The notes beneath the pieces were generated by a model. The model was given only the letters and a program-made list of their open reading frames with translations. It searched no databases and was not told where the DNA came from. Of a stretch of DNA of 15,536 bases, positions 6,621 to 13,285 are shown piece after piece (within the stretch, counting starts at the first letter, position 1; every line of letters begins with the position of its first letter). This DNA is from CAYRIF01 sp964424205 (lineage in GTDB: Bacteria > Bacteroidota > Bacteroidia > Cytophagales > Cyclobacteriaceae), in assembly GCA_964424205.1 (NCBI GenBank), contig CAYRIF010000058.1, positions 1 through 15,536 on the forward strand. The letters are read 5' to 3'. The translations under genes and the position numbers were made by a program.

Positions 6621-7370
6621 GTGAGTTACGAAATAAAATTACCATTATTTGAAGGTCCTTTTGACCTACTTTTATTCTTTATTGAAAGGGATGAACTAGA
6701 TATTTATGATATTCCAATTTCCAAAATTACAGATGACTTTCTTGAATATCTAAAGCAACTGGAGAAAATGAACGTAGATGTGGCAAGCGAATTTATCCTT
6801 GTTGCAGCAACTTTAATGAAAATAAAAGCAAAAATGCTTTTGCCGAGACCTGTTTTGGATGAAGAGGGTAATGAAATTGATCCACGTGAAGAGTTGGTAA
6901 AGCATTTATTGGAGTATAAAAAGTATAAATCTGTCATTCAGGAGCTCACCGAACTGGAAGATGGGAGGCTGCAGAAAGAAAAAAGAGGGAATGTAATCAA
7001 GGAAATCAAAGCTTTATCGGAAGTCACCAATGTCGAAGCGGAGTTGCAAAATATAGACCTGTACAAATTGCTCAAGGTATTCCAAAAAGTTATGGAGCGA
7101 TTTGATTACGAACAAAAGAGACCTATTCATCAAGTAGTTCAATATGAATTTACTGTAGCGAATCAAAAGAAATTTCTTTTGGAAAAACTCACCCTCAATA
7201 AAAGGCTTTCATTCGAAGAAATTATAGGTTTCGAAGCAAGCAAAATTGGCGTCATTTTTAATTTTTTGGCAATTCTAGAGCTATTACAAGTGAGCCAAAT
7301 AACGATGAGCATTGGGATAGGCTTTAACAATTTTTGGATTGAAAAAACTTCAGGAGCGTTGGTAAATTAA
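6621..7370 (+). CDS. scpA: Segregation and condensation protein A
   Basis: ScpA is the kleisin subunit of the SMC-ScpAB condensin complex, which bridges the SMC ATPase heads and compacts and segregates the chromosome. The 249 residues have normal length. The N-terminal domain starts EIKLPLFEGPFDLLL (4-18), the family hallmark, followed by IERDELDIYDIPIS and the helix AATLMKIKAKMLLP (about 62-75). The middle is acidic and charged. The C-terminal winged helix (about 170-249), which would contact the SMC head, includes FEEIIGFEASKIGVIFNFLAI. The start is a GTG: a TAG stop sits directly in front of it, and the next in-frame ATG would remove the conserved N-terminus. The usual partner gene scpB is not adjacent. 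The downstream membrane protein gene begins at the very next base after the TAA, implying co-transcription. Confidence 0.95.
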   Translation: MSYEIKLPLFEGPFDLLLFFIERDELDIYDIPISKITDDFLEYLKQLEKMNVDVASEFILVAATLMKIKAKMLLPRPVLDEEGNEIDPREELVKHLLEYKKYKSVIQELTELEDGRLQKEKRGNVIKEIKALSEVTNVEAELQNIDLYKLLKVFQKVMERFDYEQKRPIHQVVQYEFTVANQKKFLLEKLTLNKRLSFEEIIGFEASKIGVIFNFLAILELLQVSQITMSIGIGFNNFWIEKTSGALVN

Positions 7371-8459
7371 ATGGCACAAGATAACAGGTCAATTCTCAGA
7401 ACCCTTAATCCAAATAAAATTTGGATTCCTATCTTATTTAGCTTAGCGATTGTCGTATATATGTTTTATAGCGATGATTCGATTACAGCTAACGACCTTA
7501 AAATGGCTTTTAACGCAGAATTTTGGGCATTTTTACTTGCTGTTTTGTTGATCCTCGCTAGAGGAATAGCCTATATGTATAGGATTCGGGTAATTTCTGA
7601 CAGGAAGCTTTCCTGGGACAGTGCCTTTTATGTCATTCTACTTTGGGAATTTGCCTCAGCAGTTACACCATCCGTTGTTGGTGGCACCGCTGTAGTGGCA
7701 TTCATTATGATGAAAGAAGGAATCAGCCTTGGTAAATCATTGGCGTATGTGATGATTACCGCCATTTTAGATAATTTATTTTTTGTAATAGCTGCGCTGA
7801 TTGCATTGGTGGTTACTGGCGGTGACATTTTTCCTACATTCAACGAAAACATCCACCTATTGGGCATGGATATCGATCCAGAAGGAGGTTTAGAAGCTGT
7901 ATTTTATATCAGTTTTTCTCTTATCCTTTTATATACTTTTTTAATGTTTTACGCACTTTTTATAAAACCAAGAGCTTTCAAATGGTTTTTACTAAAAGTA
8001 ACCTCTATAAAATTTTTAAAAAAATGGCAAAAAAATGCTAACACCCAAGGAAATGAAATTATTCAAGCATCTGCACACTTGAAAGGCAAACCATTTGGCT
8101 ATTGGTTCAATATTTCTTTTTTCACCATTATCATTTGGGCAATTCGCTATTTGCAATTGAATGTTCTGGTGGGGGCATTTATTGACCTCTCTTTTCTAGA
8201 TCATATTGTAATTTTTTCAAGGCAAATTATCCTCTGGGTGGTAATGTTATTGTCACCAACGCCAGGAAGTAGCGGTACTGCTGAACTATTTTTTGTTCCC
8301 TTTTTTAAAGAGTTTCTTGGTAGTTATACCCTGGTCACTAATATTTTATGGAGGGCGTTGTCTTATTATCCTTATTTGATTTTAGGTGCTATATTTTTAC
8401 CTCGCTGGGTAAAAAGAGTATTTTTTAAGAAAAATAAAAAAGCACCGCAAACTTTGTGA
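7371..8459 (+). CDS. UPF0104 / lysylphosphatidylglycerol synthase TM-like membrane protein
   Basis: This is a multi-pass inner-membrane protein of 362 residues with about seven or eight hydrophobic segments (roughly 16-33, 51-70, 84-110, 122-149, 175-198, 245-268, 280-298 and 325-345). It matches the integral-membrane half of the MprF/AglD-like family. Conserved blocks are TPSVVGGTAVVAF (99-111), where the PxxxGG motif lies, and SPTPGSSGTAE (295-305). The family includes the flippase half of MprF and uncharacterised stand-alone members thought to move lipids or lipid-linked precursors; the MprF synthase domain is absent. The tail is strongly basic (RWVKRVFFKKNKK), suggesting a cytosolic C-terminus. 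The ATG abuts the scpA stop with no spacer. The substrate cannot be read from the sequence. Confidence 0.85.
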   Translation: MAQDNRSILRTLNPNKIWIPILFSLAIVVYMFYSDDSITANDLKMAFNAEFWAFLLAVLLILARGIAYMYRIRVISDRKLSWDSAFYVILLWEFASAVTPSVVGGTAVVAFIMMKEGISLGKSLAYVMITAILDNLFFVIAALIALVVTGGDIFPTFNENIHLLGMDIDPEGGLEAVFYISFSLILLYTFLMFYALFIKPRAFKWFLLKVTSIKFLKKWQKNANTQGNEIIQASAHLKGKPFGYWFNISFFTIIIWAIRYLQLNVLVGAFIDLSFLDHIVIFSRQIILWVVMLLSPTPGSSGTAELFFVPFFKEFLGSYTLVTNILWRALSYYPYLILGAIFLPRWVKRVFFKKNKKAPQTL

Positions 8460-8466
8460 TGCTTTT
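8438..8466. terminator. Weak hairpin between convergent genes
   Basis: AAAAGCA (8438-8444) pairs with TGCTTTT (8460-8466), with a short CAC/GTG extension if one A is bulged. It overlaps the stop codon of the membrane protein gene and could also end the ndk transcript. The stem is short, so confidence is modest. Confidence 0.4.
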
Positions 8467-8493
8467 GAATATTTTGTTTGTCTGTGCGAGAAA

Positions 8494-8913
8494 CTAAAAC
8501 CTTTCTGTTTCAGAAAAGAAAAATCCTCCTTCAATAGCGGCATTTTCATCTGAATCAGAACCATGCACCGCATTTGCCTCGATAGATGTTGCAAATAAAT
8601 TTCTGATGGTTCCTTCCGCTGCATCCGCAGGATTTGTCGCACCAATTAGTGTTCTAAAATCAGCCACTGCATTGTCCTTTTCAAGAATCATAGGTACAAT
8701 GGGGCCAGAAGACATGTAACTGCATAAATCCGCATAAAAAGGTCTCTCTTTATGCACATCATAAAATTGCCCTGCACGTTCTGCTGACAATTTGGTATAT
8801 TTCATAGCAACTATTTTAAATCCAGCCTCCTGAATCATTTTTGTTATTGCGCCAATGTTATTAGCCTCCACAGCGTCTGGCTTTATCATTGTAAAAGTTC
8901 TATTCGTTTTCAT
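8494..8913 (-). CDS. ndk: Nucleoside diphosphate kinase
   Basis: Ndk is a cytosolic enzyme that transfers the terminal phosphate from ATP to other nucleoside diphosphates by a phospho-histidine, balancing NTP and dNTP pools. The 139 residues match the family. The N-terminus TFTMIKPDAV places Lys11 in the nucleotide site. The active-site loop NAVHGSDS holds the phosphorylated His117 and Ser119. Tyr51, Arg87, Arg104 and Asn114 are in the expected places. The ATG at 8913 is the only sensible start. The gene is monocistronic, with a consensus -7 box just upstream, and diverges from the nrnA-type gene. Confidence 0.97.
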   Translation of the reverse strand: MKTNRTFTMIKPDAVEANNIGAITKMIQEAGFKIVAMKYTKLSAERAGQFYDVHKERPFYADLCSYMSSGPIVPMILEKDNAVADFRTLIGATNPADAAEGTIRNLFATSIEANAVHGSDSDENAAIEGGFFFSETERF

Positions 8914-8938
8914 GTATCTATTTTTAATATTTGGGTTG

Positions 8939-8946
8939 CAAAAATA
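8939..8946 (-). promoter_or_regulatory. Putative -7 promoter box for ndk
   Basis: On the minus strand TATTTTTG (8946-8939) fully matches TAnnTTTG. The predicted start is about 20 bases before the ndk ATG. No convincing TTTG lies at the -33 distance, where the sequence is T-rich. Confidence 0.45.
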
Positions 8947-9007
8947 GGAAAGAAAGCTTTTTTTTTGTTAAAAATGTGAAATATTTGATAATGTTTGTTC
9001 GATATTT

Positions 9008-9037
9008 TTTGTTTTTGAAATAATTATAACATTTTTG
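9008..9037 (+). promoter_or_regulatory. Putative promoter of the nrnA-FKBP gene group
   Basis: TTTG (9008-9011) is followed after 18 bases by CATTTTTG (9030-9037), one base off the TAnnTTTG consensus. The start would fall near 9044, about 40 bases before the ATG at 9085. T-runs are common here, so chance agreement is possible. Confidence 0.4.
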
Positions 9038-9084
9038 CAGTTCACTATTTTAAAAAGTGGCTAAAAAATGCCATTTTATAAGTA

Positions 9085-10125
9085 ATGCGAAACATAGAAG
9101 CTTTTAAAGAATTACTTAATTCTCCTAAAAAAATAATTATTACCACGCACCAAAAACCAGATGCTGATGCATTAGGTTCATCGCTTGGTTTGGCAGGTTA
9201 TCTAATAAAAAAAGGACATGCCGTCACGGTAATTACCCCTACTGGTTATCCTAATTTTTTGAATTGGATGAAAGGCAACGATGATGTTATCAATTTTCTA
9301 AAAGCTGAGGAAAAGTCACAAGAAATGGTTGAAAAAGCGGATATCATTTTCTGCTTGGACTTTTCTAATTTGCACAGGATTAATAGCTTGGGAGACCATG
9401 TGAGAGCATCTAAGGCTATCAAGGTATTGATTGATCATCACCTTGATCCCGAGGACTTCGCTGATTTTGTGAGCTGGTCTACAAAGGCAGCAGCTACTGC
9501 CGAGTTAATATTTGAGCTCATAAGAGATTTGGGGGACGTTAAATTAATAGATAAAAACATCGCTGAATGCCTATATGCAGGCATCATGACAGACACGGGC
9601 ATGTTCAAACACCCAAATACTACCAAAAATGTGCACCTGATTACTGCCGAACTCATTGACCATGGGGCAGATATATCAAAAGTTGCCCGACTGATATATG
9701 ATACAAACTCAGTCAATAGGTTGAAGTTTACTGGCTTTGCCCTCAGTCAACGACTGGTTGTTATGGCTGACTATAAAACAGCATATTTTGCGATAAGTGC
9801 AGATGATTTGAAAAAATTCAATTACCAAACAGGGGATTCTGAAGGATTGGTGAATTATGCCTTATCCATCAAAGGGATTGTCTTTGCCGCAATGATGGTA
9901 GAACGGGAGGACATGGTGAAATTATCATTACGATCTAAAGGAGATTTCCCAGCCAATGAAGTTGCCAAAAACTATTTCGAAGGAGGGGGACATAAAAATG
10001 CTGCTGGTGGAAAGTCTGAGTTGTCTCTAAACGAAACAGTAGAAAAATTCAAAAAAATATTACCCGAATATAAAGAAAAACTAATTTTTAATTTTAAAAA
10101 AGAAATTGCAAATGTCGAAATTTAA
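9085..10125 (+). CDS. nrnA: DHH-family phosphoesterase, bifunctional oligoribonuclease/pAp phosphatase type
   Basis: This is a cytosolic manganese-dependent phosphoesterase that probably degrades 2-5 nt nanoRNAs and dephosphorylates 3'-phosphoadenosine 5'-phosphate. At 346 residues it has normal length. The DHH domain has motif I THQKPDADALGSS (His22, Asp26, Asp28), motif II FCLDFSN (Asp92), motif III IDHH (Asp117-His118-His119) and motif IV GIMTDTGMF (Asp170). The DHHA1 substrate-binding domain follows, ending with FEGGGHKNAAGG. A signal peptide is absent. The gene diverges from ndk, and its last 14 bases overlap the start of the downstream FKBP lipoprotein gene, so it heads a three-gene unit. 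Some family members act on cyclic dinucleotides or pGpG, but these usually have extra N-terminal domains, lacking here. Confidence 0.93.
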   Translation: MRNIEAFKELLNSPKKIIITTHQKPDADALGSSLGLAGYLIKKGHAVTVITPTGYPNFLNWMKGNDDVINFLKAEEKSQEMVEKADIIFCLDFSNLHRINSLGDHVRASKAIKVLIDHHLDPEDFADFVSWSTKAAATAELIFELIRDLGDVKLIDKNIAECLYAGIMTDTGMFKHPNTTKNVHLITAELIDHGADISKVARLIYDTNSVNRLKFTGFALSQRLVVMADYKTAYFAISADDLKKFNYQTGDSEGLVNYALSIKGIVFAAMMVEREDMVKLSLRSKGDFPANEVAKNYFEGGGHKNAAGGKSELSLNETVEKFKKILPEYKEKLIFNFKKEIANVEI

Positions 10126-11080
10126 CAAACTTATAAAAAACACTTTCATACTAGCGATTGTTAGTATGTTTCTATTCCAAGCATGTGATAAAAAACTGCA
10201 AGAAGGAACGTTAGAGGAAGGAATGTCCTACAAATTTATCACAAAAACTGAAGGCGAAAAAGCCAAAGATGGTGATATTTTAGAATTTAATGCCATCTAT
10301 ACCGATGATAAAGATTCTGTCCTACACAGTAGTATTGAGCAAGGGATGCCAATTTTTGCAAAAAAAGACTCCTTATGGGGCTCAATGAAGACTTTTGAAG
10401 ACTGTCTGAATCTGATGAGCGAAGGTGACAGTGCCATTTTTACTGTTCCTGCAAAAGCCATATTTAAAAACAGAATGCCTCCTAATGTCAATACTGCAAG
10501 TTTCATTACTGTAAATGTCGGCATGATTGGATTTATGACAGAGCAAGAGGCTAGAAAGAAAATGAATGAGAACCAAACGTCAATGAGAATGAAGCAAATT
10601 GATGAAATGAGAAAATTGGCGATTGAAAATGGTCAAGAATTAATCACTTCGGAAGGTGCAGAAATTGATGAATACCTTGCCGCCAACAACCTGAAAGCAA
10701 AAACAACAGCATCGGGAATTCGATACGTAATTACGAAGCCTGGCACGGGAGATAACCCAAAGCCTGGAGATAGCGTAAAGGTAAATTATACTGGTTATCT
10801 ACTAAATGGTAAAGTATTTGATAGCAGTAAGGAAGACGTAGCGAAGGAGCATGGTCTCTACAATGAAAGAAGACCTTATGCGCCAATAGAATTTCAATTA
10901 GGCGTCGGTAATGTAATTCTTGGTTGGGATGAAGGTATTGGCTTACTAAATAAAGGGGCAGAAGGAAAAATATATATCCCTTCACCACTGGCTTATGGCG
11001 CCAGAGCAAAAGGAGATGATATACCGGCTAACGCTATTTTGGTGTTTGATATAGAGTTAGTAGATATTAATGGTAAATAG
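10112..11080 (+). CDS. FKBP-type peptidyl-prolyl isomerase lipoprotein with two FKBP-like domains
   Basis: The protein is 322 residues. The N-terminus is a lipoprotein signal (basic KLIK, hydrophobic TFILAIVSMFLF, lipobox FQAC) with lipid-bearing Cys25, so it is anchored in the envelope. The C-terminal domain (about 198-320) is a canonical FKBP: Tyr226, Phe236-Asp237, VILGW with Trp272, Tyr295 and Phe312 line the prolyl-isomerase pocket. It carries an insert of about 17 residues after FDSSKED, before the IEFQLG strand. An earlier stretch (about 35-142, with GDILEFNAIY and SEGDSAIFTVP) looks like a second FKBP fold without the catalytic aromatics, joined by a charged helix. I chose the ATG at 10112; a TTG two codons earlier is unlikely. 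The start overlaps the nrnA stop, and another FKBP lipoprotein gene follows 28 bp later. Its role is probably envelope protein folding. Confidence 0.9.
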   Translation: MSKFNKLIKNTFILAIVSMFLFQACDKKLQEGTLEEGMSYKFITKTEGEKAKDGDILEFNAIYTDDKDSVLHSSIEQGMPIFAKKDSLWGSMKTFEDCLNLMSEGDSAIFTVPAKAIFKNRMPPNVNTASFITVNVGMIGFMTEQEARKKMNENQTSMRMKQIDEMRKLAIENGQELITSEGAEIDEYLAANNLKAKTTASGIRYVITKPGTGDNPKPGDSVKVNYTGYLLNGKVFDSSKEDVAKEHGLYNERRPYAPIEFQLGVGNVILGWDEGIGLLNKGAEGKIYIPSPLAYGARAKGDDIPANAILVFDIELVDINGK

Positions 11081-11108
11081 GTTTTAAGCCTCATTGAAGT
11101 AAGAAGAA

Positions 11109-11612
11109 ATGAAGAATGTTATAAAAGGTGCTTTGATAGTATTATTTGGAGCGGTACTGATGCTTTCATGCAAAAAAGATGATTCCTGTAAACTCTCTCC
11201 TAACCTATCTGGAATTGATAAAGACCAATTAAAGATTGATACTGATAGCATAGATAGTTTTCTTACGCAAAAGGGAATCACTGCAACAAAAGATCCTTCG
11301 GGGCTTCGGTATGTAATTCATGAACAAGGCACTGGCGGAAAGCCTGTACTATGCGACTGGGTGACTGTTAAATATGTAGGAACACTACACGATGGTAGGG
11401 AGTTTGATTCCTCTAAAGGAGAAGCCGTTAACTTCAGGCTGAATGGATTAATTCTTGGATGGCAAGTAGGATTTAGCGGGTTCAATACAGGAACAAAAGC
11501 CACCTTGTATGTGCCTTCTCAAATGGCATATGGTTCCAACCCACGGTCAGGCTCAATAATAGGGGCAAATGAAAATCTTATTTTTGAAGTAGAATTGATT
11601 AGAGCATTTTAG
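11109..11612 (+). CDS. FKBP-type peptidyl-prolyl isomerase lipoprotein, single domain
   Basis: The protein is 167 residues with a clear lipoprotein signal: KNVIKGALIVLFGAVL, then the lipobox LMLSC with Cys21, followed by KKDD. A short helical linker leads to one FKBP domain (about 62-166). Pocket residues are Tyr89, Phe99-Asp100 (REFDSSKG), LILGW with Trp118, Tyr141 (MAYGSNP) and Phe159, so catalysis looks possible. Unlike its neighbour it lacks both the degenerate first domain and the insert. The tandem arrangement suggests duplication and divergence within the operon. A strong terminator follows directly, marking the end of the nrnA-FKBP-FKBP unit. Confidence 0.92.
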   Translation: MKNVIKGALIVLFGAVLMLSCKKDDSCKLSPNLSGIDKDQLKIDTDSIDSFLTQKGITATKDPSGLRYVIHEQGTGGKPVLCDWVTVKYVGTLHDGREFDSSKGEAVNFRLNGLILGWQVGFSGFNTGTKATLYVPSQMAYGSNPRSGSIIGANENLIFEVELIRAF

Positions 11613-11626
11613 GAAATGTTGCAAAC

Positions 11627-11663
11627 AAAAAAGGTATGAATCAGTAGATTCATACCTTTTTTT
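11627..11663. terminator. Strong bidirectional intrinsic terminator
   Basis: A perfect 16-bp stem, AAAAAAGGTATGAATC (11627-11642) with GATTCATACCTTTTTT (11647-11662), has a 4-base loop and a T-run. It separates the second FKBP gene (plus) from the DUF4332 gene (minus), which converge on it, and can serve both. Confidence 0.9.
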
Positions 11664-11678
11664 ATTTCTAAATAGAAA

Positions 11679-12080
11679 TTAATGTGTAATTACAGGATCT
11701 AGGGTTTTAGCATGTGCTACCCATTTCTCCACCATTTTTGCAGAAGCTAATTGTCTTACCAATTTTTTCTTAGTGTTAACTTCCACCATTTTCGCATGTA
11801 GATTTTCTGGCTTTCTATTCCTTAATTCTTTTACTGTGTCTACTCCTGCCGCTTCTAGCAACTCAGAATATTCACTTCCTACTCCTTTTATTCTATACAA
11901 ATCGGCCATGTTCGCCCATTTCAATAGTTGTTTTGCATCTAGTCCAGTTTCTTTTGCTGTAGCATTTCTGCCTTTTTTATCACAGCACATTTTTAGAAGT
12001 CCAGCAACAGACTTTATGCCCGCTTTATTCAAAATTTTAGCATACTTTGGTCCTATGCCTTCGATATCAGATATTTTCAT
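11679..12080 (-). CDS. DUF4332-like helix-hairpin-helix protein
   Basis: The protein is 133 residues with no signal peptide or membrane segment. It begins with the helix-hairpin-helix segment ISDIEGIGPKYAKILNKAGI (3-22), and a second copy lies at about 62-81 (LYRIKGVGSEYSELLEAAGV). The GIGP/GVGS hairpin pattern is that of DUF4332, a family related to the DNA-binding (HhH)2 domains. Lys and Arg are abundant, consistent with nucleic-acid binding, but no activity is established for the family. Two cysteines (CCDKK, near 32-33) follow the first motif. The gene lies 31 bp downstream of the dodecin gene on the same strand, so the two may share a transcript. It ends at the strong terminator. Confidence 0.8.
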   Translation of the reverse strand: MKISDIEGIGPKYAKILNKAGIKSVAGLLKMCCDKKGRNATAKETGLDAKQLLKWANMADLYRIKGVGSEYSELLEAAGVDTVKELRNRKPENLHAKMVEVNTKKKLVRQLASAKMVEKWVAHAKTLDPVITH

Positions 12081-12111
12081 ATTATTAAATTTTATTTGTT
12101 ATATAATAGAT

Positions 12112-12315
12112 TTAGTTATATACTTGAAAAGCAATTTTTACATTTACTCTATACTCGGTGATACTCTCTCCCGAAACATTAGCTGACATATTAGAAACAT
12201 TTACAGACTTGATATTATTGATTGTTTTTGAAGCCTCTGTTACTGCATTTTGTGTAGCATCTTCCCAGCTCTTTGTTGAGTTAGCCAAAATTTCGATTAC
12301 TTTTACTATTGCCAT
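12112..12315 (-). CDS. Dodecin family protein
   Basis: At 67 residues it has the usual length for this small beta-alpha-beta-beta protein, which assembles into hollow dodecamers that usually store riboflavin or FMN. The start MAIVKVIEILANSTKSWEDA is typical: first strand, then the KSWEDA turn and the helix AVTEASKTINNI. Aligned by eye with flavin-binding dodecins (helix, LDWFEV, then YQV), the stacking tryptophan is replaced by Ser37 (NIKSVNV) and the flavin-contacting glutamine by Arg56 (EYRVNV). This is therefore the non-canonical subgroup, and flavin binding is doubtful. The gene is upstream of, and probably co-transcribed with, the DUF4332 gene. Family: sure. Ligand: unknown. Confidence 0.9.
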   Translation of the reverse strand: MAIVKVIEILANSTKSWEDATQNAVTEASKTINNIKSVNVSNMSANVSGESITEYRVNVKIAFQVYN

Positions 12316-12465
12316 GATACAATGATTTTTTAGTTTATAAATTATTTATGTGCTCACTTGGTGTTCTTGTGTTCTTGGTAAAGGTAAAAATATTTTTCAA
12401 ATAACGTAAACCATCTACCGACAATATCACCTATCATACCGAAAATTGTCAGATTTCAAGAAATA

Positions 12466-12497
12466 AAAAAGCATCTACTCATAAGTAGATGCTTTTT
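12466..12497 (-). terminator. Intrinsic terminator of mscL
   Basis: A perfect 14-bp stem, AAAAAGCATCTACT (12466-12479) with AGTAGATGCTTTTT (12484-12497), has the 4-base loop CATA. It lies 20 bases past the mscL stop codon on the minus strand. The A/T flanks could make it work both ways, but no gene converges from the other side. Confidence 0.85.
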
Positions 12498-12516
12498 AAA
12501 AGACAAATTCAGTAAC

Positions 12517-12918
12517 TTATTTTTTTAGTAAATCTCTGATTTCCTCAAGTAATACTTCATTTTTTGGCGGTGCCGCGGGTGCTGCCTCCTCTTTTTTCTT
12601 CATGCTATTGTATGATTTAATCATCATGAACATCACAAATCCAACAATAACCAAGTTGATGATTGAATTAATCCATTTACCATACATCACAGCATTTTCA
12701 GGTTTAAAACCCTCTTCTCCTTCAACACCAGTAGCCGCTGAAAGTACATGTTTCATCTGGGAAAAATCCATCCCACCAGAAAACTCGCCAACAATAGGCA
12801 TGATAATGTCATTTACAAATCCTGTAACTACGCCACCAATGGCAGCAGCCATAATTACTGCAACGGCAAACTCAATTACGTTTCCGCCTGTGATAAACTC
12901 TTTAAATTCTTTAAGCAT
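12517..12918 (-). CDS. mscL: Large-conductance mechanosensitive channel
   Basis: MscL is a homopentameric inner-membrane channel that opens under membrane tension and releases solutes during hypo-osmotic shock. The 133 residues are the usual length. The order is an amphipathic N-terminal helix (LKEFKEFITGGNVIEFAVAV), TM1 (about 15-43, running into VNDIIMPIVG), a periplasmic loop with GGMDF (48-52), TM2 (about 82-102, NSIINLVIVGFVMFMMI) and a charged linker with an Ala/Pro stretch. The C-terminal bundle helix is NEVLLEEIRDLLKK, almost the E. coli ending. At the pore constriction the residues aligned with E. coli Leu19, Gly22 and Gly26 are Phe17, Ala20 and Ala24. The gene is monocistronic, with its own promoter-like boxes and terminator. 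Confidence 0.97.
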   Translation of the reverse strand: MLKEFKEFITGGNVIEFAVAVIMAAAIGGVVTGFVNDIIMPIVGEFSGGMDFSQMKHVLSAATGVEGEEGFKPENAVMYGKWINSIINLVIVGFVMFMMIKSYNSMKKKEEAAPAAPPKNEVLLEEIRDLLKK

Positions 12919-12955
12919 CTTATTCTAAATTTTAGATTAGTGATTAATTTCAATG

Positions 12956-12987
12956 CCAAGATAAAAAAAAAACATCTGTCATGCAAT
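12956..12987 (-). promoter_or_regulatory. Putative mscL promoter
   Basis: On the minus strand ATTG (12987-12984) is followed after 20 bases by TATCTTGG (12963-12956), one base off TAnnTTTG. The predicted start near 12949 gives a leader of about 30 bases. Confidence 0.4.
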
Positions 12988-13087
12988 AATTAAATAAAAT
13001 GATTCATTGAATACTCGATGAATTGATAACTACTCCCTTTAAATGATTGTATTTGTAACCCTGTCCTTATATTTTTTAAAAATTCAC

Positions 13088-13118
13088 TTTGAAATGACAT
13101 AAAAATTGGCAATATTTG
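13088..13118 (+). promoter_or_regulatory. Putative promoter of the sensor kinase gene
   Basis: TTTG (13088-13091) is followed after exactly 19 bases by AATATTTG (13111-13118), one base off TAnnTTTG. Start near 13125 would leave an untranslated leader of about 160 bases before the preferred ATG at 13286. Confidence 0.45.
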
Positions 13119-13285
13119 GGTGTTTGTTTCTGACAGACTTATATTTTTTAAACTAATTTACAATACTTTTTCCATTAGCGTGCTGACAGTTAGTGTGTTA
13201 TCTGTGGCATTTTAATTTTAAACTATTATACATTTTATATCGTAAGATATTTTTGGAGGGGTATTTTAACAGAGAAATTTTTTAC

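Larger units (their letters stand above)
12919..13285. other. Divergent intergenic region between mscL and the sensor kinase
   Basis: This is a 367 bp AT-rich stretch with no credible gene. It holds promoter-like boxes for mscL on one strand and for the kinase on the other. It also has two copies of CTGACAG (13130-13136 and 13183-13189), 53 bases apart, of unknown meaning. A run of GGAGGGG at 13254-13260 is about 25 bases before the kinase ATG, too far to act as its ribosome site. Confidence 0.6.

Noticed and set aside
11773..12186. Plus-strand frame across the DUF4332 gene and part of the dodecin gene
   Set aside because: It is antisense to two recognisable families and its product is low-complexity and Phe/Ser-rich.
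13107..13121. A sigma-54-like site (TTGGCAATATTTGGGT) upstream of the kinase gene
   Set aside because: The GG is not followed by GC at the required 10-base spacing (GT instead), and the same bases fit a Bacteroidota -7 box better.
13193..13285. A 31-residue N-terminal extension of the sensor kinase from a GTG at 13193
   Set aside because: It places a non-hydrophobic stretch before an otherwise clean signal peptide that begins at the ATG at 13286.
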